Shown here: piece after piece, positions 20,428 through 28,390 of the stretch
How the letters are laid out: each line of letters opens with the position of its first letter
Numbering within the stretch: the first letter of the stretch is position 1
Origin: Paenibacillus maysiensis
GTDB taxonomy: Bacteria; Bacillota; Bacilli; Paenibacillales; Paenibacillaceae
Length of the DNA: 33,880 nt
Assembly (NCBI RefSeq): GCF_000520815.1
Contig: NZ_ASRY01000007.1
Location: forward strand, 1 to 33,880
Direction: 5' to 3'
Program-made: the position numbers and the translations under genes
Notes under the pieces: model-generated
What the model was told of the DNA's origin: nothing
What the model saw: the letters and a program-made list of their open reading frames with translations, nothing else
Database searches by the model: none

Positions 20428-22605
20428 ATGGGGATAGAGCAATTACTTAAAAAGGCTGGGGCCTATACCAGAGAAGCAGATCTTATCCGCATCAGGGAAG
20501 CCTACGATTTTGCTGAGCAGGCCCATTCCGGCCAGACTCGCAAGTCCGGTGAACCTTATATTCTGCATCCGCTTGCGGTTGCTGATATCGTCGTTAATAT
20601 GCAGATGGATACCATCTCCATTATCGCCGCTCTTTTACATGACGTTGTGGAGGATACAACGGTGTCTTTGGCGCAGATTCGTGAGCATTTTGGCGATACA
20701 TGTGCGATGCTTGTCGATGGTCTGACGAAGCTGGAGCGTATCCAGTTCCGTTCCAAGGAAGAACAACAGAACGAAAATTATCGAAAAATGTTTATTGCCA
20801 TGGCACAGGACATTCGCGTCATTGTCATCAAGTTGGCGGATCGTCTGCATAACATGCGCACCTTGAAATACCAGTCCGAGGAAAGCCAGCGCCGGATCGC
20901 TTATGAAACGCTGGAAATTTTCTGTCCGATCGCGAACAGACTAGGTATTTCCGCGATTAAATGGGAAATGGAAGATATTGCTCTGCGCTATCTGAATCCT
21001 CAGCAATATTATCGCATCGCCAATTTGATGCACAAGAAGCGGGCAGAGCGGGAGCAGTTTATTGATAACGTTATAGAACGCATCGCTGAGAAGCTGGTAG
21101 AGATGGGCATTCAGGCCGATCTATCCGGGCGTCCCAAGCATATTTACAGTGTGTTTAAAAAAATGACGACGAAAAACAAGCAATTCAATGAAATATATGA
21201 TTTGCTGGCGATTCGGATCATTGTGGATAACATTAAGGACTGCTATGCCACACTGGGCATTATCCATACATTGTGGAAGCCGATGCCGGGACGGTTTAAA
21301 GACTATATCGCCATGCCTAAGGCCAACATGTACCAGTCCCTTCATACGACAGTAGTAGGTCCGAACGGCGAACCAACCGAGGTACAGATTCGCACGGTGG
21401 ATATGCACCGTACTGCTGAATTCGGGATCGCGGCTCACTGGGCCTACAAAGAAGGCAACGGGTCGAATAATACCAATTTTGAGGATAAAATCACCTTTTT
21501 TCGCGAAATTCTGGAGCTGCAAAATGAGGCGAAGGACGCGTCGGAATTTGTGGAATCGCTCAAAATGGACTTTTTCTCTGACCTTGTTTTTGTATTTACA
21601 CCAAAAGGTGAGGTTATTGAGCTGCCAGCCGGATCGGTTCCGCTGGACTTTGCTTTCCGTATCCATACGGAAGTCGGGAACCGCACAATTGGCTCCAAGG
21701 TAAACGGAAGAATTGTGCCGCTGGACTACCGGCTTAAAACTGGCGATATCGTCGAAATTATGACGTCCAAGCATTCTTATGGACCTAGTCAGGACTGGCT
21801 CAAAATTGCTCAGTCCTCTCACGCACGCAGTAAAATCAAGCAATGGTTTAAGAAGGAAAAGCGTGAGGAAAATGTCGAAAAAGGCCGTGAGAATCTGGAA
21901 CGCGAGCTGAGAAAACGCGATATAGAGCCTTCGGTATGGTTGAGCGACGACAAGCTTCAGGAAGTTGCGCAGAAGTTTTCTTTTAACGATATTGAGGATA
22001 TGCTGTCTGCGATCGGTTTTGGTGGGATTACAGCAGCGCAGATCTGCACACGTCTGACAGAAAAGCTGCGCCGGGAGCAAGAAGAGGCGCGACTGATTGA
22101 GTTGACGTCTGAGGTCAAGGAATATAAACCGCAGGGCGAACGGAAAAAAACACCGACCAATGGTGTCAGCGTCAGAGGCGTCGACAATTTGCTCGTACGT
22201 TTTGCACGATGTTGTAATCCCGTGCCGGGAGACGACATCATCGGTTATGTAACACGTGGACGCGGGGTATCTGTTCACCGCACGGATTGTCCTAATATCC
22301 CTTCGGGTACGGGCGAAGATCAGGCGCGTGTGATTGAGGTTGAGTGGGAAGAAGCCGCAGAAGTAAATTACAGCGTCGATATTGAGATTACGGGTCATGA
22401 TCGTAACGGCTTGTTGAACGAGGTACTACAGGCTATTTCCGAAAATAAAACCAGCTTCTCAGCCGTTACAGGCCGTACGGACAAAAATAAAATGGCGATG
22501 ATCCACATTACGATACTCATTCGCAATACGGATCATTTACATTCTGTTGTAGAGCGGATTAAACGGGTGAAAGATGTGTACACCGTTCACCGGATTATGC
22601 AATAA
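20428..22605 (+). CDS. relA: Bifunctional (p)ppGpp synthetase/hydrolase Rel
   Basis: The enzyme makes and degrades (p)ppGpp in the stringent response. The 725-residue product has an intact N-terminal HD hydrolase (GEPYILHPLAVA; His71-Asp72 and Glu75-Asp76 in LLHDVVEDT). The synthetase domain follows (GRPKHIYSVFKKM; RFKDYIAMPKANMYQSLH; EVQIRT), then a TGS domain (VFVFTPKGEVIELPAGSVPL), a Cys-containing region (FARCCNPVPGDDIIGYVTRG) and a C-terminal ACT domain. Both catalytic domains look complete, as expected for the single long RSH enzyme of a Firmicute. dtd follows after 138 bp. Confidence 0.98.
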   Translation: MGIEQLLKKAGAYTREADLIRIREAYDFAEQAHSGQTRKSGEPYILHPLAVADIVVNMQMDTISIIAALLHDVVEDTTVSLAQIREHFGDTCAMLVDGLTKLERIQFRSKEEQQNENYRKMFIAMAQDIRVIVIKLADRLHNMRTLKYQSEESQRRIAYETLEIFCPIANRLGISAIKWEMEDIALRYLNPQQYYRIANLMHKKRAEREQFIDNVIERIAEKLVEMGIQADLSGRPKHIYSVFKKMTTKNKQFNEIYDLLAIRIIVDNIKDCYATLGIIHTLWKPMPGRFKDYIAMPKANMYQSLHTTVVGPNGEPTEVQIRTVDMHRTAEFGIAAHWAYKEGNGSNNTNFEDKITFFREILELQNEAKDASEFVESLKMDFFSDLVFVFTPKGEVIELPAGSVPLDFAFRIHTEVGNRTIGSKVNGRIVPLDYRLKTGDIVEIMTSKHSYGPSQDWLKIAQSSHARSKIKQWFKKEKREENVEKGRENLERELRKRDIEPSVWLSDDKLQEVAQKFSFNDIEDMLSAIGFGGITAAQICTRLTEKLRREQEEARLIELTSEVKEYKPQGERKKTPTNGVSVRGVDNLLVRFARCCNPVPGDDIIGYVTRGRGVSVHRTDCPNIPSGTGEDQARVIEVEWEEAAEVNYSVDIEITGHDRNGLLNEVLQAISENKTSFSAVTGRTDKNKMAMIHITILIRNTDHLHSVVERIKRVKDVYTVHRIMQ

Positions 22606-22743
22606 CCCTTGTGGACGTGAAAATAGGTTTACAGCCTTTGTAACGCAGTTTGGGTATAAAGACCCGTTATGTCGCTAAAAGAGACGTGACCCGCCCGTAG
22701 GTGGCTTTTACAGGGCAAGGATAAAGGAGACAGCGGACAGGCG

Positions 22744-23190
22744 ATGAAGATTATTATTCAACGCTGTAAAGACGCTCAGGTAACGGTTAATCAGAAGGTG
22801 GTCGGCAAGATCGGAGCCGGATTAATGCTGCTGGTCGGTATTGGTCAGGGAGATACGGCGGCTGATTCCGTTTATTTGGCGGACAAAACAGCGGGATTAC
22901 GTATTTTTGAGGATGCTGAAGGTAAAATGAACGAAAGTGTGCTGGATGTCGGCGGGGCCATATTGTCCGTCTCTCAGTTTACGCTGTATGGTGACTGCCG
23001 CAAGGGTAGAAGACCGAATTTCATGGGCGCTGCTAAGCCTGAGGAAGCAGAGAAGCTGTACGATTTTTTCAACAGTCAGCTGCGAGCAAAGGGCCTGGAG
23101 GTCGAGACGGGGATTTTCGGGGCTATGATGGATGTGTCATTGACGAACTGGGGACCGGTGACGCTGATTCTGGATAGCGAACGGTCGTAG
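22744..23190 (+). CDS. dtd: D-aminoacyl-tRNA deacylase
   Basis: Dtd hydrolyses D-amino acids wrongly charged to tRNA. The 148-residue length is typical. Active-site motifs are present: [17 protein letters not shown] and the Gly-cisPro motif [15 protein letters not shown] precedes the ATG. It is the last core gene of the block; in Bacilli hisS-aspS normally come next, but here a structured leader and a Tn7-like element follow. Confidence 0.97.
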   Translation: MKIIIQRCKDAQVTVNQKVVGKIGAGLMLLVGIGQGDTAADSVYLADKTAGLRIFEDAEGKMNESVLDVGGAILSVSQFTLYGDCRKGRRPNFMGAAKPEEAEKLYDFFNSQLRAKGLEVETGIFGAMMDVSLTNWGPVTLILDSERS

Positions 23191-23488
23191 GTGAAGCTAA
23201 GTAGCATAAAATGACCGTTCAGGGGTACGATAAGGTCATCTCCGCTGGTGTTTAGCCAGGCGGGTAGCCTTAAGGGTGACAGGAGAGACGAAGCCATGCG
23301 TCAAACCCCAAAAGTGGACGGTTATCGAACCGCTGCACTTCTTTTTCCCGGTAGTATTCAGGAGTCAACCAGCCTCACTCGTGAGAGTGACACGTTATTA
23401 CAGCATGTCGCAGTAGCTATGGACAAGCCGGGTCGTGGTGCTTTGCCGCGCAGGTAGGGAAGGAGCCGAAAGGCTTCTTTTTCTTTTT
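23191..23488 (+). ncRNA. Structured leader, T-box-like, without its gene
   Basis: About 270 nt without a convincing reading frame carry a series of hairpins: CCGCTGG/CCAGGCGG (23242-23264), AAGTG..GGTT/AACC..CACTT (23312-23340) and CACTC/GAGTG (23376-23389). A GTGGT..CCGCG pair (23435-23450) resembles the T-box core GTGGTACCGCG with an insertion, and then comes an intrinsic terminator. A His-type T-box is what normally precedes hisS after dtd. Stem I and a specifier codon could not be fixed by eye, so this is tentative. Confidence 0.4.
23460..23488 (+). terminator. Intrinsic terminator of the leader
   Basis: AGGAGCC and GGCTTCT pair around GAAA, followed by TTTTTCTTTTT. The Tn7-like end begins within about 10 nt of this T tract. 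Confidence 0.85.
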
Positions 23489-23504
23489 CGCGTGTGTTGC
23501 GTAA

Positions 23505-23564
23505 TAAAAAAGATGTATCATGAATAATAAAGTTTTATCGTGAATAAAAAAAGATGTATCATGA
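23505..23564 (+). repeat. Three TnsB-type end repeats
   Basis: Cores AGATGTATCATGA (23511-23523), AGTTTTATCGTGA (23531-23543) and AGATGTATCATGA (23552-23564) recur every 20-21 bp, each preceded by an A-rich run. Regular, same-direction repeats at the end of an element next to tnsA are the expected layout of TnsB sites. Confidence 0.75.
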
Positions 23565-23605
23565 GGCTACGAACATCCGTTCTACGGGTGTCGTAGTCTC
23601 TTTTT
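23565..23605 (+). terminator. Insulating terminator ahead of tnsA
   Basis: A hairpin of about 15 bp (GGCTACGAACATCCGT with ACGGGTGTCGTAGTC, loop TCT) is followed by CTCTTTTT. It lies between the end repeats and the tnsA ribosome site, so it would stop host transcription from entering the tns genes. Confidence 0.75.
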
Positions 23606-23623
23606 CTGTTTCGGAGGTGTCGT

Positions 23624-24444
23624 ATGTCAAAGCGGGCAACAGGCTGGACTGAAGACAAGATCGCAAAATATCTCAAAGAAGGCAAAGGGCAAGGTGAAGG
23701 CAAGCACTACAAGCCTTGGCTCAGCATTCAAGACGTACCCTCTTCTGGTCGCTCACATCGATCAAGGGGAGCAAGACTGATCGAATTCACCATCTTCTAT
23801 CGGATCTGGAACGTGACTACTTTTACCTCTTAGAGTGGGCGGACGAAGTGATCGATGTACGTGAGCAGTTTCCTTTGAACCGAGAGTTGACGTTGCAAAT
23901 CGCTGACCAGAAACAGATTCGGCATCCGCTGGATAGTTCCACACAGACTCCTATTGTCATGACGACCGACTTCATGATTACGATCCGTCGAGACGCTCAG
24001 GTTCTGCATTTTGCGAGAACCGTGAAACCATCGGACCATCTAAATACTCCACGTACAATTGAAAAATTCGAAATAGAGCGAGAGTATTGGGTGCAACGGA
24101 ACGTAGATTGGGGAATTGTAACCGATCAGGATCTTCCTTCAAACGTATGTCGCAATATTGCGTTCTTTCATACCTTTGTCCACACAGACGAAAACACGAA
24201 ACTGGTTGCTTATGAGCTGCTCGAATACCTAACAACTACCAATTATAGAACCCTTACGGAAGCTCTTAGTGACTTCGAACTATACAGTGGTTTGGAGAGA
24301 GGGGAAGCCTTTACTGCGTTTAAGCATCTCGCGGCCTCGAAAAAGGTTCAGTTTGATATGTCAGCCAAGTTCTCCAAGAGTATCAAGATCGCAGATCTCA
24401 CCATGAATACACCAGCAAAATCACAACTGAGGAGAGTCACATGA
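23624..24444 (+). pseudogene. tnsA: tnsA, Tn7-like transposase endonuclease subunit, frameshifted
   Basis: TnsA cuts the 5' ends of the element so that transposition is cut-and-paste. ATG 23624 with GGAGGTG 4 nt upstream opens a frame (SKRATGWTEDKIAKYL ... VPSSGRSH) that is correct up to codon CAT 23756-23758. The family sequence then continues in the next frame from ATC 23761 (IKGSKTDRIHHLLSDLERDYF), so one base is missing at 23759-23760. The restriction-type catalytic residues lie in the second frame: the Glu in LLEWADEV, TTDFMI, the Lys in ARTVKPS and the Glu in FEIEREYW. No slippery heptamer is seen at the shift. The end overlaps tnsB by 4 bp. Confidence 0.85.
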
Positions 24445-26399
24445 TCATATCCGTCAACGAATTGTTACAAGACCTCCACACCGAACAAGTCTATCGAGTG
24501 CTATGGGTTGATTCCGAGCACGAGTATTGTTTTGTAATCAACATAGAGGACGAAAAGGATGTGCCTACTGAGAGAAAGGTGCAGTACCTTATTGATGAGA
24601 TCGTCACGGGAGGGATGGCGAAGTCCAAGGACGATCCATATTTGGCGATTAGTATTCGAGAGATTCCGGACTCACATAAAGAGCGTCGAGACAGTGCTTG
24701 GAGGATCATCGGACCATTGGTGGAGCAAGAGCCAGACATTTATGGCAAAGACAAGCGAGGCCCTCTTGTTCAAAAAGCAATGGAACTCCATAAAGTCACC
24801 CATAGAACGATTTACAAGTACCTGAAAAGTATTGGCAAAGGGGAAAAAAACCCAATGCTTTATTGCCCGATTATCATAAGTCTGGTGGCAAGGGGAAGGG
24901 AAAAAGTGTTGGTTCTGCAAAACGTGGCCGCCCCCCGATCTATGGGACGGAAGGAATTAATATCGATGAAGCCACAAAAAAACTCTTCCGTACCGCCATC
25001 GAAAAGTATTTCCTTACCACGAAGAAAAACAATCTCCGAGAAGCCTACAAGATGATGATCAAGGAGTTCTACTCAGAAGGCGTCTACTTTGAAAACAAAC
25101 GGGAACGAATTGTCATTGCAGATCAGAGCAAGTTGCCTACAATGACGCAGTTTCGGTATTGGTACCAGAAGGAACATGGTGTTGAGACAACCATGGTCGC
25201 ACGTATTGGATGCCGAAAGTTTGAGAAGGATCACCGAGCTGTGCTGGGGTCTTCAACCTTTGAAGCGGTCGGACCCGGTTCACGGTTCCAAATCGATGCG
25301 ACCGTTGCGGATGTGTATTTGATTTCCCGATACAATCCTGATTGGATCATTGGGCGACCTGTCCTCTATCTGGTGATCGATGTTTACAGCAGAATGATCG
25401 TTGGCATGTATGTTGGTTTAGAAGGTCCATCCTGGATGGGAGCCATGATGGCACTGTCAAACGCAGCATCTGACAAAACCGTTTATTGCGCTCATCATGG
25501 GATAGAGATCCCTAAAACTGTGTGGCCGTGCGAACACCTTCCTGAAGTCCTGCTAGCTGACCGTGGAGAATTAGAAGGCTACAATGTCGAACGATTGATC
25601 AACGCATTTAACCTGCATGTAGAGAATGGTGCTTCTTATCGCGCCGATTGGAAAGGGGTCGTGGAGAAACAGTTCGATATTGTGCAAAAGAAAGTAAAGC
25701 CATTTTTGCCGGGCTATGTAGACAAGGATTTTCAGGAACGTGGGGCCCGCGATTATCGTTTGGACGCAAAACTGACATTGGAGCAGTTCACGCAGATCAT
25801 GATCAAGCAGATTCTCAAGTACAACACGTCCCACTACTTGGAGTCCTACACCTGAGATGAAGATATGATACGAGATGGCATAGAGCCAATTCCACTACAA
25901 CTTTGGAATTGAGGGATCGAGAACCGTTCAGGAAAATTACGAATCTTCCCGGAGGAGTTGATTCGACTCCACTCCACCTCTTACCACAAGAGTCCGCGAC
26001 AGTTACTCATAAAGGTATCAAATTCATGCAGATGCTGTATGGATCAGATCGGGCTCTTAAAGAAGGGTGGTTCCCTGAGGCTAGACACCGGGGAAGTTGG
26101 AAAGTGTCAATATCCTACGATCCTCGCAACGTGTCTATCGTGTATTTGTGGGATGAGAGCACTGGAGCATTTGAGCCGTGCCACCTGCTTGATCACCAAG
26201 AGCGATATATGAATAAAACGCTTAACGAAGTGCAGAACCTCATTGCACATGAGAGAAAGATGCGACATGCTGCCACATATCCCGAGTTGCAGGTAGAGGT
26301 AAACTTCTATTCTGAAGTGGAAGATATCGTGAAGACGGCTGCTATGCCGAGATGTATCGCGTGCAAAACAATCTCTATGAAGAGAACCAAACGCTCTAA
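24441..26399 (+). pseudogene. tnsB: tnsB, Tn7-like DDE transposase, multiply broken
   Basis: TnsB binds the ends and joins the 3' ends to target DNA. The first part (MIISVNELLQDLHTEQVYRV) runs to about 24829, where one base is lost. The frame resumes as YWQRGKKPNALLPDYHKSGG and carries the DDE catalytic core: Asp codon 25295 in RFQIDATV, Asp 25559 in LLADRGE, Glu 25664 in WKGVVEKQFD. TGA at 25853 replaces the expected Arg codon, and TGA in LWN-stop-GIENR (near 25910) replaces Trp. A tandem CTCCA duplication near 25967-25976 shifts the frame. One more base is lost near 26345, after which the tail MYRVQNNLYEENQTL ends at TAA 26397-26399. Five lesions mean a true pseudogene. Confidence 0.85.
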
Positions 26400-26551
26400 C
26401 TCATGGGGGGAGGTGATTTCAAATGGCAAACATGTTCGAGCTCGATGGTCAATTGCGACACGATTTACACGCAAATGTAGTGACAACAATTCGCACGAGC
26501 TCATGGGGAGGTAATGACAAATGGCAAATCTGTTCGATCTCGACGTTCAAG
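26399..26551 (+). repeat. Tandem repeat of ribosome site plus lanthipeptide-type leader
   Basis: Copy 1 (about 26401-26453) and copy 2 (about 26501-26551) share CTCATGGGG, an AGGTGAT/AGGTAAT ribosome site, CAAATGGCAAA and TGTTCGA.CTCGA.G.TCAA in the same order, about 98 bp apart. This is a duplication of the 5' end of one small gene. Confidence 0.75.
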
Positions 26552-26554
26552 TGA
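26423..26554 (+). pseudogene. Upstream copy of a lanthipeptide-like leader without a core
   Basis: The frame opens MANMFELDGQLRHDL behind GGAGGTGA at a 6-nt spacing and would run 43 residues, overlapping the ribosome site and start of the next gene in another frame. It matches the leader of the downstream precursor (MANLFDLDVQV) but has no Cys before the overlap. I read it as a duplicated and truncated precursor gene. A functional leader-only peptide cannot be excluded. Confidence 0.4.
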
Positions 26555-26670
26555 AAGACATCAGCATCAACACCGGCACTTACCAAGGCGTTGGCCCTAC
26601 TGCCGATAGCAACTGTGAGCGGGAAGCCGATACGCAAACGTGCTTCTTCAGCACGATGATCTGCTGGTAA
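26521..26670 (+). CDS. Putative class I lanthipeptide precursor, orphan
   Basis: This 49-residue peptide has an ideal ribosome site (GGGAGGT, 8 nt ahead of ATG). The N-terminus MANLFDLDVQVKD has the F-(N/D)-L-D-V box of class I lantibiotic leaders, as in gallidermin and several Paenibacillus lantibiotics. The C-terminal half has Cys32, Cys41 and Cys48 with Ser/Thr at 27, 30, 38, 40, 44 and 45, ending TCFFSTMICW. This would suit up to three lanthionine rings. No LanB, LanC, transporter, immunity or protease gene is in the window, so modification would need enzymes elsewhere. A terminator follows at once. It could also be a non-lanthipeptide small peptide, but leader and core agree. Confidence 0.6.
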   Translation: MANLFDLDVQVKDISINTGTYQGVGPTADSNCEREADTQTCFFSTMICW

Positions 26671-26702
26671 TTCTCGTCTGAGCAGCGCTTAAAACAAACA
26701 TC

Positions 26703-26732
26703 CCAGTTCCTTACCTGAACTGGTATTTTTTT
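26703..26732 (+). terminator. Terminator of the small-peptide gene
   Basis: CCAGTTC and GAACTGG pair around a 7-nt loop, followed by TA and seven T. It lies 33 bp behind the precursor stop and touches the end of the convergent loaP gene. Confidence 0.85.
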
Positions 26733-27285
26733 ATGTGTCCTTTTGTAGCAGCGGGATGCAAGGGGAGAGGATCTCCACGCCTACGTCGATGATCTTCTCG
26801 GCACCCATGAAGTTGAGGTGGATCTTCGCCCGCTTTTTGTGACGGTCTATTTTGGTGATGATGCCTTCCATGCCCTGCAGCGGGCCGGAGGTTACGGAGA
26901 CACGTGAATTTTCTATGTAGATGCCCGAATAGCCAACGATCTCTCCGTCTCCGATCAGCTGCAAGATCAGCGACATCTCGCGTTCGTCAATATTGGAGTA
27001 ATAGGTTCCTTCATCTTTGGAGTAGAGCGTGCCTTGGCTGAGCAGCTTGTAGCACTTGGGGACTTTTTTCAAGGTGTGATAAACTTCATCGGTCATGCGG
27101 GTCTTGATCAACACGTAGCCGGGGAACATTTTCTTCAGCACGTGCTTGACAGCGCCTGCCTTCTTCTCGGGGACTCTGCGTTTCGGTACGACAGAGTGGA
27201 GGGAAGTTTCATCAAAGTACAGGTTCAGGAACTTTTGCACGACCTCTTCTTGACCAGTTTCAACGAATAGTGCGTACCAATTCAA
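26731..27285 (-). CDS. loaP: LoaP-type NusG paralogue, transcription antiterminator
   Basis: The product of about 184 residues is a specialised NusG. It has an N-terminal NGN domain (NWYALFVETGQEEVVQKFL; FPGYVLIKTRMTDEVYHTLK) and a C-terminal KOW domain (VSVTSGPLQGMEGIITKIDRHKK). LoaP proteins are encoded next to long polyketide operons in Firmicutes and let RNA polymerase pass internal terminators; the Bacillus velezensis difficidin cluster is the known case. Here it is divergent from a trans-AT PKS operon. TTG 27285 is favoured because GGGG ends 9 nt upstream and family members begin M-x-WYALF; ATG 27294 abuts that ribosome site. An extended -10 lies upstream. Confidence 0.85.
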   Translation of the reverse strand: MNWYALFVETGQEEVVQKFLNLYFDETSLHSVVPKRRVPEKKAGAVKHVLKKMFPGYVLIKTRMTDEVYHTLKKVPKCYKLLSQGTLYSKDEGTYYSNIDEREMSLILQLIGDGEIVGYSGIYIENSRVSVTSGPLQGMEGIITKIDRHKKRAKIHLNFMGAEKIIDVGVEILSPCIPLLQKDT

Positions 27286-27354
27286 AATAACCATCCCCTA
27301 ACTTGTGTATGTTGTTAAACAAATATCCAAGCGAAAAAAAGTATATTTTACAAC

Positions 27355-27363
27355 ATTATACCA
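27355..27363 (-). promoter_or_regulatory. Extended -10 promoter of loaP
   Basis: Minus-strand TGGTATAAT is a perfect extended -10. The expected leader is about 60 nt. Confidence 0.6.
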
Positions 27364-27429
27364 TATCTTAATTGCCCATATCATACCAAGACGTGGGGAT
27401 AGAATAAATAGGTCTCTGGTAAGTAATCC

Positions 27430-27459
27430 TTGACGAACAAAGTTGAATGAGGGTAGTAT
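27430..27459 (+). promoter_or_regulatory. Likely promoter of the PKS operon
   Basis: TTGACG (27430-27435) and TAGTAT (27454-27459) are 18 bp apart in an AT-rich divergent region. An alternative pair, TTGAAT and TGTATT at 16 bp, starts at 27443. Either gives a leader of about 150 nt. Confidence 0.45.
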
Positions 27460-27538
27460 TAAGCTGTATTAGTGTAATGGGTTATATTGTTCAATTCGTA
27501 AGTTCATTGATCGAATATTTGATTGAGTCTTAGAAAAT

Positions 27539-27586
27539 CCCTAAGCTAATTTAATCGATGTTTCGGCGCGTTGAAGGAACTTAGGG
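27539..27586 (+). promoter_or_regulatory. Leader hairpin upstream of the PKS operon, candidate LoaP element
   Basis: CCCTAAG (27539-27545) and CTTAGGG (27580-27586) are perfectly complementary and enclose a 34-nt loop region. It lies between the likely promoter and the first gene, has no T tract, and so is not a terminator. LoaP is known to bind an RNA hairpin in the leader of its target operon; whether this is one is inference. The rest of the 333-bp divergent region is AT-rich without genes. Confidence 0.4.
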
Positions 27587-27618
27587 TATCATATTGAATC
27601 GCATTGAGAGGAAGGGGC

Positions 27619-28380
27619 ATGGGTGAAGTGTGTCCTCCGGAGAGCTTCGTGCAGGGACTTGACGTGCGAGGGGGAGAGGAGCCGTACAGCGCTTGGTTGA
27701 GCGTTTGCTGTGCGCAATCGGCGGCGGAGTATCAGGCCACGATCCCGTTTCTGCATCCGAACGAGCTGGCGTTTTATGAAGGGCTGCAGTTTGAGCGGCG
27801 GATCACCAGCTATCTGGCCGGACGCTATGCGGCCAAGCGAGCGGTGGCGGCCTCTGTGCAGGAAGAACGTCTGGATCAGATCTGGATTGATCGGGGGATT
27901 CTTCACCAGCCGCTGATCGTACACCCTGCCGCTCTCAATCTGCAGGTGAGCATCTCTCATTGCGACGAGCTGGGGGCGGCGCTCGTGTTTCCGGAAGCGC
28001 TGCCGATGGGGTTGGATGTCGAGCAGATCCGTCCGGCCCGGCAAGTCGTGCTGGCGGCTCAGATGACGGAGCGGGAACGCGAGCGGATCGGTGTGCAGCC
28101 GGGGTCTGAGGCGCTCTTGATGACGCTGTACTGGTCGGCCAAGGAAGCCTTGTCCAAAGTCTTGAAAACTGGCCTTGCGGTGCCGTTCGAGTTTTTGGAG
28201 ATCACAGGGCTCGAACAGCAGGGAACGGCTTGGGTGGCGGCTTACTCTCATTTTCCGCAGTTCCGAGTTGCGGGCTGGGTCGTGGGGGAGCGCGTCTTTG
28301 CGATCGCCTATCCCAAGGACTGCCGTTTGAACTTGGAGGCCGTGCAGGATCTGTTGTGCAAGGTGGAAGAAGTTATATAA
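27619..28380 (+). CDS. Sfp-type 4'-phosphopantetheinyl transferase
   Basis: The enzyme loads the phosphopantetheine arm from CoA onto carrier-protein domains of PKS and NRPS. The 253-residue product has the family motifs SISHCDELGA (111-120), MGLDVEQI with Asp133 and Glu135, and WSAKEALSKVLKTGL with Glu176. ATG 27619 follows GAGAGGA at 6 nt; GTG 27628 is possible. It is the first gene of the PKS operon and is followed within 10 bp by a strong terminator, so without antitermination it would be expressed alone. GC is clearly higher than in the core block. Confidence 0.93.
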   Translation: MGEVCPPESFVQGLDVRGGEEPYSAWLSVCCAQSAAEYQATIPFLHPNELAFYEGLQFERRITSYLAGRYAAKRAVAASVQEERLDQIWIDRGILHQPLIVHPAALNLQVSISHCDELGAALVFPEALPMGLDVEQIRPARQVVLAAQMTERERERIGVQPGSEALLMTLYWSAKEALSKVLKTGLAVPFEFLEITGLEQQGTAWVAAYSHFPQFRVAGWVVGERVFAIAYPKDCRLNLEAVQDLLCKVEEVI

Positions 28381-28390
28381 AATAGCCAAA

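Larger units (their letters stand above)
23495..26399 (+). mobile_element. Decayed Tn7-like transposon, tns end
   Basis: The element seems to begin at a TGT (about 23493-23497), the usual terminal triplet of Tn7-like ends. Three spaced repeats that look like TnsB binding sites follow, then tnsA and tnsB in the normal order and overlap. Both genes are broken. tnsC and a target selector (tniQ/tnsD) are not found behind tnsB in this window. The other end is not in view, so the cargo boundary is unknown. Confidence 0.75.

Noticed and set aside
21121..22398. 425-codon antisense frame opposite relA
   Set aside because: No ribosome site or recognisable motif, and it lies wholly inside an unambiguous relA.
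23248..23457. 69-codon frame within the leader behind dtd
   Set aside because: No ribosome site, no recognisable protein character, and the stretch folds into hairpins ending in a terminator.
23505..23564. CRISPR-like array
   Set aside because: Only three short repeats with about 8-nt gaps, next to tnsA; this fits TnsB sites and not a CRISPR array. No other spaced repeats were seen in the window.
23750..23765. Programmed frameshift in tnsA
   Set aside because: No slippery heptamer or nearby stimulating structure, and tnsB carries further lesions including stops, which fits decay.
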